Notes under the pieces: generated by a model
What the model was told of the DNA's origin: nothing
The model's database searches: none
Seen by the model: only the letters and a program-made list of their open reading frames with translations
Shown here: positions 44,394-55,800 of the stretch, in pieces
Layout: each line of letters begins with the position of its first letter
Numbering within the stretch: position 1 is the first letter of the stretch
Program-made: the position numbers and the translations under genes
Origin: Crambe crambe
Lineage: Eukaryota > Porifera > Demospongiae > Poecilosclerida > Crambeidae
Assembly (NCBI GenBank): GCA_963924555.1
Contig: OZ004594.1
Location: 6,417,563-6,481,562, forward strand
Direction of reading: 5' to 3'
DNA: 64,000 nucleotides

Positions 44394-44640
44394 GAGAAGA
44401 AGAAGAATATAGCGATTTACCTGCTTGCCGTATTTCTGAAACGGTAAGCTCCCTGGTCCTGAAACTTGGTCTGCACATTGTGGTAGGCTCTAGTAGGCTG
44501 GATAATCATTCACAGTAGCTTTTGTTAGGTCTAAGTGGGGAACTGGAATTTCACTTTTGTATTAGTCTATAGGCGGCGCGCGCGGCCGTCCGAGTCATCC
44601 CTACATAGAGAGTGCTACCGCACTCTCTGATAATAATAAT
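44106..44640 (+). repeat. Interspersed repeat R, copy 3
   Basis: The most complete copy, from ATTGGATATCAAATACATGC to the hairpin CATAGAGAGTGCTACCGCAC/CTCTCTGAT. It contains an (AAT)n microsatellite at about 44345-44395. It is the uninterrupted reference for R copy 2. Confidence 0.85.
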
Positions 44641-44885
44641 AATAGAGAAGAAGAAGAATATAGCGATTTACCTGCTTGCCGTATTTCTGAAACGGTAAGC
44701 TCCCTGGTCCTGAAACTTGGTCTGCACATTGTAGTAGGCTCTAGTAGGCTGGATAATCATTTACAGTAGCTTTTGTTAGGTCTAAGTGGGGGAACTGGAA
44801 TTTCACTTTAGTATTAGTCTATAGGCGGCGCGCGCGGCCGTCCGAGTCATCCCTACATAGAGAGTGCTACCGCACTCTCTGATAA
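44641..44885 (+). repeat. Repeat R, partial tandem copy
   Basis: The right 245 bp of R, from AGAGAAGAAGAAGAATATAG to CTCTCTGAT, is repeated directly behind copy 3 with few differences, suggesting slippage or unequal exchange at the AAT tract. Confidence 0.85.
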
Positions 44886-46105
44886 TGGCATGTAGTTGTG
44901 TAGAAACTGCCTGTTGAATTGTGTCTATTTAATATCATCCAAAAAATTCCCACAAAGTATTATCCTCAGCATTAAGAATTTGCATGCACAGTTGCATGGT
45001 ACGTGCAGAACCTCAAAGCAGACTATGACAATTGACACTTACTAGAATTTAGAACCTTTTTACATTGATAATCCTCCAGTTATCAATTTCGGAGGAGACA
45101 GCTTAGACCACCGAAAACTTCCCTACTCGCATAAATAACCGTTACTATGCAGGTACCGTAACGAGCTAATTCCATCGCTGTGACGTCATTGCCCGAAAAA
45201 ATTTTGCGCGTTTCCTATCCCTAATGTACAGTATCTATGTCGGAACACTGCTAATCTTTCTACGCCATTTTGAAGGGGGCGGGGCTTATGGGCGGAGCCA
45301 CGTAAGCTTAAGTTTAGCTACAGTAGCCAAGGTCTTCATTTATTATCTGATGATGTTCCAGTCACTCCTTGCTGAATTACAGTACAGATGCTCATCCTAT
45401 AGTAGCATAGCATTGTAGCCAGTACTTTGCTGTAGTGTAGTCAGCTCACTTCACCATGCCATGCACATGCTGTTGCTGTAAACTTTTATATCAACGAAAC
45501 TTAAATAGCTAAACAAATTCTTCAACCAGAGACACTGTATGTACCTACAAAAGAAAAAGATAAGGTTTATGTAGAGCTGGCTTTGTATAGTACTGTACTG
45601 TAGCCTCCCTCATTCAACTTCAAGCACTATAAGAAAAAGGATAGAAACAAGTGAGCGTAAAAAATTTCTTCAAATAAAAAGGTTAAGTAGGGATAGCCTA
45701 AAATCTAACTGGGCCTCGTATGAAAATAATCTTCGCGATATTACCTCATAAAAGGGGTGGGGTAATTAGTAGCAGTTCTCCTCATATAACACCTGCACAG
45801 GATGTGGCCTTTTGATGGCATCCACTATTATGATCACTACACCAAATATGCACAGCCACTGCATAAACTCCCCATACTCCTCCCTCAAGCAAGACATACA
45901 TACCATCTCAATAATTATTTCAGTGATCACATACGTAACAATTAGCTAATGCTGTTCACTTTTTAAATGTTCACTCCTTTCAGTACTCCATTACACTGCA
46001 GATGAAACTCTTCTCCCTGAACGGAATAAAATACTATAAAATTTGATCATTAAATCAATTAAGTATACCTTTAGTGTCTATCAATTTTCATAATCACAAA
46101 AAAAA
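44886..46105. other. Non-coding spacer
   Basis: Contains the right edge of the 40118-45240 inverted pair. A diverged relative of the next palindrome's arm lies near 45640-45730 (AAAAAATTTCTTCAAATAAAAA, AGTAGGGATAGCC). No exon was recognised, so the 5' part of gene b is either lost or too diverged to see. Confidence 0.5.
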
Positions 46106-46612
46106 AAAGAATGCAAACAAGTGAATGCAAAAAATTTCTTCGAAATAAAAATGTGAAGTAGGGATGGCCACAAATTTAGCACATATAGCTATTATAACTG
46201 CAGCTTCATTATAAAAACCAAGTACTGCAGCATCAGAGCAGTATGGCCCAAAAATCTAGCTGGAATATGTATTATAACTGTATGCAAGAGAGTGAACTTA
46301 GTGAAGTGACCCCTTACCCATCATCAAGTACAAGATACTATTCCTACTTCACTCCCTTGGCCCATCATGGCAGTGAAGTAGGAATAGTATCTTGTACTTG
46401 ATGATGGGTAAGGGGTCACTTCACTAAGTTCACTCTCTTGCATGCAGTTATAATACATATTCCAGCTAGATTTTTGGGCCATACTGCTTTGATGCTGCAG
46501 TACTTGGTTTTTATAATGAAGCTGCAGTTATAATAGCTATATGTACTAAATTTGTGGCCATCCCTACTTCACATTTTTATTTCGAAGAAATTTTTTGCAT
46601 TCACTTGTATAA
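46106..46612. repeat. Near-perfect 507-bp palindrome
   Basis: Arms of about 240 bp face each other across a short centre near 46360 (CCCTTGGCCCATCATGG). Left-arm words such as GAAGTAGGGATGGCCACAAA, AGTACTGCAGCATCA and AAGTGACCCCTTACCCATCA recur as complements in the right arm with only a few differences. The outer edge CAAGTGAATGCAAAAAATTT mirrors the right edge. No coding frame. It behaves like a foldback MITE related to the one at 959-1166. Confidence 0.9.
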
Positions 46613-47048
46613 TTAGTAATGCAGCTATTTGCCTACTTGTCTTACCTGTGTGAAAGTGCCAAGAGGACTATTCAGCAAATGGCCCAAGTTTGAAGGGTTA
46701 TGCCCTTCAGAATTGTTAGTAGCTATAAATATCTCCTAGTTTGTGGTAAAAATTCCTAACTTGAACTGCATTTGCAGTGCAGAAAATGTTGTGATTTTGG
46801 TCCTTAGCAACTGAACGATTCGCGAATTCATAACAATTTAGTATACGGAAAACCGTAAATTAAAAGGAGTGGCTAGTGAAATTAAATTTCTATTGTTCCT
46901 ATAGGCACTTCTGGTAGGTGGTGATTAGACTGCTCCACATTCGTAACTACAAAAGGGCCTGAGGGGACGAGGCTAATTAGCTACCTCCTTCACTAAGTTT
47001 TAAGGAAAGCGCACATCATTCATGACTACTTTTCATCTACTTTATTAA
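46613..47048. other. Spacer segment c with a G-type transposon end
   Basis: GGTGGTGATTAGACTG near 46918-46933 is the terminal sequence of element G without its partner. From 46980 the duplicated spacer appears (AGTTTTAAGGAAAGCGCACA, matching 14262), up to the TTAA-flanked element. Confidence 0.55.
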
Positions 47049-47272
47049 AGGGTAGGTTGAATGAAAAAAAATTTTTTTTTAAATATCACCAAAACCCTTT
47101 CAAGGTAGTCTATAAACTAAATATATTATAATTTTAATTCACACTATAGCATAACACCCACAAAAAATCATTCTTTTCAGCTAGAAATCGACATTGACAT
47201 TTACTTCCTGTTGTGGGCGGGGCTTAACGATGACGCAGATGTAGGGATTCGTTTGGCCATATGCTATAAATT

Positions 47273-47714
47273 ATGGCAACAGATGGTAGTCTAGGTGACC
47301 ATAGTTCTGGAGAAAGCACTTTAGACTCAAGCTCTTCACTAGGAAGTAGTTCAGGTGACAGCTCCCTAGCACTTTCATATGAATCTTCTGAGTTTGAAGG
47401 TGCTGATGAGCCAGAAGGAGTGCATCCATTTCTCTATGAGCCTGTTACCAGTAGTGATAGGAGTGATTCAAGTGATGGTGACTCACCTAGACTTCTCAAT
47501 ACAGATTGGTAAGTAAACAACAGTTCAAGTGTATTGAATAGTTAGATTTTTTTTTGTTTCTCAATGTTGAAGGTGCACTTGTGGTCACTGTATGATAATA
47601 CCTACAGCTATAGAATGTCTCTGCTGTAGTGAAATTACAGAAATGATGAATAAAAGATCAACAGAAGAAGTAATTTACTCTTCACCCGGGGTTTCAAAGT
47701 GTTTGCTTGAATAG
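47273..47714 (+). CDS. Small P2X7-ballast-like Cys protein, 125 aa, left arm
   Basis: Exons 47273-47508 and 47573-47714 join in frame (GTAAGT donor, TTGAAG acceptor), 378 bp. The first exon is acidic and Ser-rich, starting MATDGSLGDHSSGEST, with PFLYEP near its end. The join gives DWCTCGHC, then ECLCCSEI: a WCxCGxC...ECxCCxEI pattern like the cysteine-rich ballast region of P2X7 receptors, which exists as stand-alone proteins in many invertebrates. The protein stops at SKCLLE, shorter than a full ballast domain, so it may be cut at the arm's end. Start is an ATG preceded by AAATT. Whether it is expressed or helps the element is unknown. Confidence 0.65.
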
Positions 47715-47778
47715 CTCCTTCAATAGCATTTTCACCATACTGCTGTCTATAGCTATATGCGGTTTGGAGAACCCATGT

Positions 47779-48232
47779 ATTCAAGCAAACACTTTGAAAC
47801 CCCGGGTGAAGAGTAATACACCCTACTTAGTAATACACCCTACTTCTTCTGTTGATCTTTTATTCATCATTTCTGTAATTTCACTACAGCAGAGACATTC
47901 TATAGCTGTAGGCATTATCAAGTGCACCTTCAACATTGAGAAACAAAAAAAAAAAAAATCAATACACTTGAACTGTTGTTTACTTACCAATCTGTATTGA
48001 GAAGTCTAGGTGAGTCACCATCACTTGAATCACTCCCTTCATCATCATCACTACTGGTAACAGGCTCATAGAGAAATGGATGCATTCCTTCTGGCTCATC
48101 AGCACCTTCAAACTCAGAAGATGCATATGAAAGTGCTAGAGAGCTGTCACCTGAACTACTTCCTAGTGAAGAGCTTGAGTCTAAAGTGCTTTCTCCAGAA
48201 CTATGGTCACCTAGACTACCATCTGTTGCCAT
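47779..48232 (-). pseudogene. Mirror copy of the P2X7-ballast-like gene, broken
   Basis: The first exon (from ATG at 48232 to about 47996) is almost the same as in the left arm, with three extra acidic residues (SDDDEGSD). The second exon has lost about 13 bases at the CGHCM position, so after DWCT the frame hits a stop, and it has a duplicated TAATACACCCTACTT insertion further on. The left copy is therefore the intact one. Confidence 0.7.
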
Positions 48233-48462
48233 AATTCATAGCATGTGGCCAAATGAATCCCTACGTCTGCGTCATCGTTAAGCCCCGCCCACAACAGGAA
48301 GTAAATGTCTAATGTCGATTTCTAGCTGAAAAGAATGATTTTTTGTGGGTGTTATGCTGTAGTGTGAATTAAAATTGTAATATATTTAGTTTATAGACTA
48401 CCTTGAAAGGGTTTTGGTGATATTTAAAAAAAAATTTTTTTTTCATTCAACCTACCCTTTAA

Positions 48463-49718
48463 GCTCCAAGATAAGGACAATTTCCGAGATAAGGACAAGT
48501 CTTTTCCCCTAAGTATCCTTTATTTGGAGGCTCCACTATTAAAGTTTAATGACATCAGGTTCATTAACTGAAAAGGATGTTTGATAATTTCCTGCTGATT
48601 GAGTTCAAAAGATGAAGTGGTATCTCTGTTGTGAACAGCACATCAGTATTGTTCTTCTCTTCAATGGACTTTCCACTAAACCATTTCCCTGTTAAAAGTT
48701 TTCATATAAAAATCTAGTAGCAAAAATTTCACTGACTGCATGATTGTGATATTTGTAGCTAAACAGACATGCAGGCATGTTTCTGTGCAGAATAATTTCT
48801 GTACACTGCTACACAATCAGCTAAAGTAGAAGTTCTATATAGCTATAGCTACAGTAGGAAGCATGCTCCATTTGGATGAGAAGAAATTACTAGAGACATC
48901 CATGCACATACTGTATGTAGCTAGCTAGCTATGATGAAATCTCTACTTGCTAATTAGCTATTTTCAGTCAAAATAATTATTGGTTGATATGGTTTTTAAA
49001 GAACTCCTTCCACTTGCTGTGATATGGGTTATACATGTTCAGCTGATTTTATAATATTATTTTGACGTGATTGTTGATTTAGCTAAAGTATCCTTGAGTG
49101 CTACTCATATAGGAAATGATCAGGTGTACTCAAAACTTTTAGACCGAGTAGCTATATAAATAAAGTAATGTCATAGGTGTAGTGCTGCCTGATCAATATA
49201 AGCCAACAATCTTTCACCTCGCTTCAGGGAGAGTCTGGCAGCTACAACTGAATGGTCCATTAAATCCAGGAATTGGGAGTGGGGGCATGATGACCATAAG
49301 ATAGAACACACAACACAACATCTAGAGGGGTCCAGTGGCATAGTCATTCCATGGGGAAAATTTTTGATTCTCTTAGATTGCATCTGGTGCAATTTGAGAG
49401 GTAACCATAATAAGTCGGTTAAACACCCATGCACATATGGCTTATTCCATGGTCTGACCTGCCTGATTGCTAACCAAATAGTTTAGCAGCTATATGATAT
49501 ACTTTTTTATAAGCATATTAAGGGTTATTGAAATGAGAGTGGGGCACTGCCCACCCCCAACCCCTCCCTGTATCTACCCCTGGTAGCTAATATATGATTA
49601 TCATGTTATAATAATTATGTCAAGAGTTTATACATCATAGCTTGGTATTAAATCTATCTACACCTTTCACCAATAAGAGTTATGCAAAAAAGAATCATAT
49701 AGCTAGTAAGCAACACAT
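48463..49718. repeat. Duplicated spacer segment c
   Basis: Matches segment b (33460-34713) over most of its length, for example AGCTCCAAGATAAGGACAA, AAAATTTCACTGACTGCATG and CATGCTCCATTTGGATGA. Ends at the tail exon of gene c, as segment b ends at the tail exon of gene b. No gene within; the frame at 49171-49434 lies in duplicated spacer. Confidence 0.75.
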
Positions 49719-49818
49719 TCACTTGAGATATCCATATGCTACATTGTCTTTTAGTTCCAGCTGATGATCTTTATCTTTGACAACAGTGATGACATCATCA
49801 TAAATTGGAGCAGGTGGT
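49719..49818 (-). CDS. Gene c, tail exon with stop codon
   Basis: Acceptor CACTATAG, then RPPAPIYDDVITVVKDKD and ending NVAYGYLK plus stop. The first codon is completed from the exon at 53130-53169 (CG plus A, arginine). Tyrosine motifs YDDV and YGYL may be phosphorylation or sorting signals. Paralog of 34714-34810. Confidence 0.75.
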
Positions 49819-52800
49819 CTATAGTGTTTGATATTAGTCACTAAGAGACATGTACTATGAATATACATGGGTCTATGGGTTTTCATATTATAGCTACATA
49901 ATGTTGACATCTACCCTGAGGTCTCACATTGTTTATTTTCGTGTATTTTGATTTTTCTTGATGATGACCTCTATAGAGGCCAAAACATTTGAAAACATTA
50001 AAATTAATGTTAGTGAAGTTATAATAATGTATACAGTTTTAGGGATATTGTTGTGGCAAAGGGTATCTGATGAATCCCGTAAATTCATTGCAGGCTATTC
50101 CAGTGAACATGTCACTCAACCAGAGAAGATCCCTTAACCTGCGAAGGTCTTACAGTATAAATGTCATCACTTTCGCATTAGCCCATGAATGACATGGTTA
50201 CTTTTTATTGCATGTTCTGCCACTGCCGAGTTGTATGAGTAGGCTGATGTTAATGCCCTTTGGTGTTCCTTTTAAACAATGTGTTCACAGATGGATTTTT
50301 CATTCCTTTTGATCAAAGCAGTCCATTAGACTTCAATGACTTGGTGATGTGCTTGATTTTAGCAGGAAAATCAGTGCAAATGTTTTCAGCTCTGTTGAAA
50401 AGTATTCTAGCAACTGCTATCTTATGAGCTGAGAGTCAAATGAGAGGTACTTGTCTGTATGGGTTTCCTTCATATACACAGTAGTTGTCAAAGTGCCATC
50501 TTCATGGTGTGTAGCTAACTACAGTATCCAAAAAGGTAGTTTGCCTTCATTCTCTAATTCAAAGTTGAGATGATCCATTATTTGACTTGATAAAAGGGTA
50601 TAGCGTTTCCAAAAAATTGGTGGTGTCACATAAGATGAAATTGCTCCACTCCGTATGGTGCCTGAAGCTATTAGCTCTGCTTGTATCTAAGTCTTACTGT
50701 AAAACTGTACTGGTATACCATCTTCATCAGCTACTCCCTGACTGCCCACAATTACCATCTGCTAGTAAACAGCTACGCAGATCTATCCAAAAATGGGTGT
50801 GGTCAGTAAAAAGTGGGCATGGTCGGACAAATTTCTGGGTACAGGCTAGCCTCGTCCCCAGGCTCTCACGTGTGCACGGAAGGGGGGAGGGGAAGAAAGA
50901 GAGCCTGGTACATACTGACTGCGCATGCTCAGGTTTTCACAGAAATCTGTGAATTTATATTCTTCTGCAATTCTTCTACGCGTAATACTAATGATGTCAT
51001 TGATTCGTAATGTCTACATTGGAGTGTCTAGTGTTCCCCTAGTGATAGTAGCAGTGCTAGTTTGAAGAAGACAGACTTGGAAGGTTAGGTTTTAGCGATC
51101 TCTCCTTGAAGGATGAGCAGCATCTGTAGATCAGACCTGTTTACGAAGGAAGCAGCAATTTCCTACTGGCTTTGGGAAGAGCCTATGTTATAAAATTCTG
51201 ATGAAATTTACGATCACTAGGCTCTCTTTCTTCCTCTCCCCTCTTCCGTGCGCGCACAAGAGCCTGGGGACGAGGCTAGGTACAGGCCTGAGTGGCATAG
51301 CCAGGGAGGGGCAGGGGAGGCATTTGCCCCCCTTTTTTTCAGAGTTCATTCATGTGCGTTGACTTGTATTCACTCCTTATGCTGATGTTTAGTAGTCTTA
51401 ACCTGGCCAACTAGTTATAAGGCTCTTCTTTATGGCAGTAATATTCGAGTGATCTTGCAAGTAGCTGCATTACTACTAAGCTTTGCTCCGCACATGATTG
51501 GGTGTGGCTTCCGGTTAAAATTTTCGTGTGCACTATAGGTGCAGAATCTTTTTTTCTTTTCTGATACCCTGGCTACAGGGGGTTGGACAAGCTTTTCGCG
51601 GCATCGGCTCGCAAAGCTTTGCAAGAGTAGACACGCAGTAAAGAATGATTGGAATGTCATTTTACCTGGGCACAAGAAAGATCTAGTAAGCTAGTTGCTA
51701 GAAAGCAAACCAGTTTTAGTTGGGATTTGAAATTCAGTTAGCAATTAACCTTTTTCTGAATCTCCAAAACAGGATGTGAATCGATAGGGTTCAGTCACTT
51801 TTCAGAAATCTACCTGTTAGATTTATCTACAGTCCAATTCAAGTCCGTTCAAAGCGTACACATCTTGAGGAATAGCAACTTCAAAAAATGTATTGAAATT
51901 CTATGTGAATGAAAAGTGCCTACTCAGCAAGACCTTGTCCGATCCCCCTGCCCTGGCTACGCCTCTGAATGACTGGATCTTTTGAAAGTTGATAAGTGGG
52001 CAAATAGACAGGCCTGTTGTTTTTTTCGTGGGGCAGAAAAAAAGCAAAAGGGTCTGGTATAAATGCATATGCATGTATGCTTAATATTAACTACATACAT
52101 AGTATTGTGCATAATTGTGTGCATGGTGATAATAAAATAGCACGCGTGTTCTATAGCTAGAGCTCCAGCTCTGGCTGACCTACTGGCTCCATCAGTGAAA
52201 ACTAACGGAGACACAATAAAAAACAGCACTAATCCTCTCTGAACCAGTCAAGCCAAGCTTATGGTCAAACAAGAGGTAAGACACTTGATAGCAAAGACTC
52301 TTCCCACTCATGTTTGTAGCCATACAAACAAATCACTTTCAACTGCTTGCACAGAACACTTCTTAAGAGTGAGGTGAGTTAAATCTAGCGCTGGAAGAGC
52401 AAACACAATGAAACTTTGAATGGTCAATGGTCTCTTGCTCCTCAAAATAATGTTGATATAACTTGTGTAACAGTCGTGCATGAAAATATACGTAGTGCAC
52501 ATGTAATTTATATCTGCCCCGGAAAAAAAGTAGGCCTGCTTACTACTATGATTTAACTAGAGTACTGTTCTTTGCTATAATATTATAGAGACTGGATTTG
52601 TGAGTAGACACAATTTTATTCGGGTGCAATTTATGCACATGATGACCCCTTATTATCCCTTAAACTTTGTGCATGATTGAACAAAGGTTTTAGAGCTTAC
52701 CTCTGCTTAAAATCAAAACTCAAAAGTCAGCCATGAAAGTTTTCGTACGGAGAATCCAATCGTGTGGAAATTGGACTGGTAGGCTTATACAGAAGTATAC

Positions 52801-55800
52801 TTTGTTGCTCCTCTGGGCTTTAGTTGGCACAGGAAGCAAGAAACTAGCTTCTTGTTCAAAACTTCACCCCTTACCGAATGTTTATGTGACAGCATTGATT
52901 TTCCCATCACACTTTCCCTTAATGTAGCTATAGTTTATGCATGATGTGTGTGCCTGTGACAGTGACTTCATTGTCCCACAGCACTTGGTACTGCATATCA
53001 CATGCCTTATGCAACACAATAGACAAAATTACTTACTCTATGAAGATCACTAAGAGTGTTTCATAAAGCTATATACATACATACAGAGCTCAATTTTAAG
53101 TGAGTGGACACAATTATGTACAAACTCACCGTAATACCAAGGCATCATTATCTTTGCTGCTCTTTTTCCCTGCAAAAAGGGGGGAAATATTTGAAATTAT
53201 GAAGGATGATGATTACTCAATGCAATTATTCCCTAAATAGCAATTACATACATAGCTAGCTATGGCTAGCTATAGAAGGATTGTATATAGGCCTTGTAGG
53301 CTGCTATAGGCAGTAATAAATCGAGTGGACTAGAAGCTTGAGGATTGCCATTTTCAGACTCTATTGATACACTCTCAGTTAGTAATGTTGAGTCATGATT
53401 TGTAGGACCTTCTTCTTTAAGAAAACTGAGGAAATCATCAGTAAAGTAGTCCTACATTCTCATTGGAATGAGTAACCAAGGCATAACCAAGGACTGAGCA
53501 TGCTCAGTTTCAAAATTAGTATAGAAACTCAATTTCATATATGAAGCCACACCAACTTGAGTGACCATTTATTTGTGCCCTACAGCTCCAAATTTGAAAT
53601 AATTGCACACTTCTGAATGGTACTAAACGTGTGATAATCGTTATGATAATATTGACCAATCAAGTGATAGTATATAGCTATATATTTACCTTTCTTTTTA
53701 TAAATGATCATGAACCTCACCAATATGGCAATCACCAATATTATTATGACCAATATTATGACAACTACTACTGGTACAATTATAACAATTGGAGCAGCAG
53801 GTGGGCTCACAGGTGCCGACGTTGTAGATGTTGTAAAGGCCGCTGCAAGTACATAATGATAATAATATATGTAGTGTAAGTACTGAGCAATGAAAGAGGG
53901 TCCTAGTACCAATATGAATTGCTATCCTCTTTAAAATTCAGAATGATTGAATGTACTACGTAATTGGAATGACAGTGGTCGATAAGTACACCAGAAATAG
54001 CTAGTTCCTAAGGGCACTATCACCCCAGCTACATGGACATTATTTCTTACATAACATACAGTCATTATTGATATCTCCACGAATTGGAAAGCCAATCACC
54101 ATGCCATTCTCTGATAACAACTTGACAGTGAACATACAGTCAGATGGAAGCATAATAACTATCATCACTGGTGTCGAGCCAACAGTCTTATTCATCGAAG
54201 TTGGATCACTATCACAAGTAGCTGAAACTATCGGTGATGATGGTGACTCCAAAATGCTCTGCATAATCTGTACTTTAATTGAATTGTTACTACGAAAGAT
54301 GTTGATAACACTGATAGGATTTGCAACTGCAAGAAGGAAAAAAAAATGATGAATCAATAAATCAAAATAATATGCATGTATATCATCATGAATATTAATA
54401 TCATCTTTGCTATCTTATACTGTGCAAATCGTACAATTTTCATGTTGATGATCTTTTGCCATTGTTATGTAGGTAAAATGTAGTCTAGCACTGGCCCATT
54501 TTTTAGCTTGCATGCAAAATTCAATATTCAAAATTTCACTGCAGCAATACTATCTACGTGTCAAACTACACTGTCTACATTGGTCATAGACACCGTTCTT
54601 AGAATATTGTATTGCTTTGTTTACACCTTTGCATTATGAAAAAGTACTCTGCAAGTCTACTTATAACTATCTGGCTAGCTGCTGTTTGATAGTGTAAGCT
54701 CAATCATACCAGCTTCATATTAATTTTATGGTCAGAAATTTGGATTGCTACATTTGAGATTGATGAATCACTAATTTTCACTGGGGGAATTTTGTTGTTG
54801 TTGTTGTTGTTGCTTTTTTGTAGCAGATCAGAACACTTGAAAATTAACTCGCATGTACATTAATAGCTAAAGCAATAAGGTTATGGTGTTGATCATGAAT
54901 AATTCACGAGTTAATGAGGCGAGTAGCATAAATCACCGATTATCGGCCACATCTATTATCGACCGTTGCAGTATACGGAAAATCTACAGTAGTAAACAAA
55001 ACATAAACGGAGTCTAAGAAAATGGCTGCATTGAAAAATATATAGGAAAAAATTACAAGCTCTAGAGAGAAAACACGACTTGAACAGCACGTATTTATCA
55101 ACTGCGTATGAAAGTAAGTTACTAGCTCACGTTACCCATCGCCATGGCTCCGGAAGATCGCTTAAAAGGTACAAAAACTATCGACTAAAGTCGAATTTGG
55201 TGCTTGTTTAGTGAGGACTGTATGGATAGATTATGACTGGATTCTGTAGAATATGAAACACAGACCAATGAAGACTGTGTCTGAAAATATCACCAGAATC
55301 CAACGAAAAGGAGAGCTTCTGCAGCAGTTCCATTCCACCGTTAAATTGTGAAGCAATTTATGATACAAATGCTTCATTCATTTTTTATAAAATTTGTTAT
55401 GATGATGTATTTTGTAGCATAAAATAGAGTCTTTTTAAGGGCCGTAACATGTAATGGAGCAAAACTGAAAGAAAGAATGGAACGGACAATGATAGGTAGC
55501 TATCATGATTTTCAACGGGTGGTCGAAAATTATTGGTATCGGTGGTCGATTATCGATGATTTAGATGACGTAGTAGATTCAGCATAGCAAATTTTCTATC
55601 CAATTGTGAGAAAAATAATTTATATGACGTTATAGAGGATGAAATGATCTTTCCTATGGTTGTTGTTTGAGACTTTGACTGACGACCATCGGTGAGGGAG
55701 ATATGGTGTGAGAGGTAAAGTATGGACGATAATCGGTGACTTATGCTAGTTATGTATGAGATGCTACAGTTGAAAACTACAGTTTCATAATGAGTAGCAC

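Larger units (their letters stand above)
40118..45240. mobile_element. Region bounded by about 40-bp inverted repeats, 5.1 kb
   Basis: The left edge (ACATAGATACTGTACAT, then TAGGGATAGGAAACGCGCAA) is the complement of the right edge ending at 45240, except for seven extra bases on the left. No target duplication was recognised. Inside are a decayed transposase-like gene (40409-41472), palindrome P1 copy 2, foldback K and repeat R copies. It may be a large dead transposon carrying younger insertions, or two inverted copies of a short repeat. Confidence 0.45.
47049..48458. mobile_element. TTAA-flanked inverted-duplication element with P2X7-like gene
   Basis: Ends AGGGTAGGTTGAATGAAAAA and complement, each next to TTAA (47045-47048 and 48459-48462). 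The whole element is a head-to-head inverted repeat: arms of roughly 650 bp (47049-47712 and 47779-48458) with a spacer of about 65 bp. Each arm holds the same two-exon gene. TTAA duplications are typical of piggyBac, Kolobok and Sola3; AGGG ends look closer to Kolobok-type, but no transposase is present, so it is non-autonomous. It interrupts the duplicated spacer c, whose other copies lack it. Confidence 0.85.

Noticed and set aside
53580-53912. Whole 110-codon minus frame as a single small membrane protein
   Set aside because: Splice borders and phase agreement show it to be one exon (53690-53842) of a larger gene.
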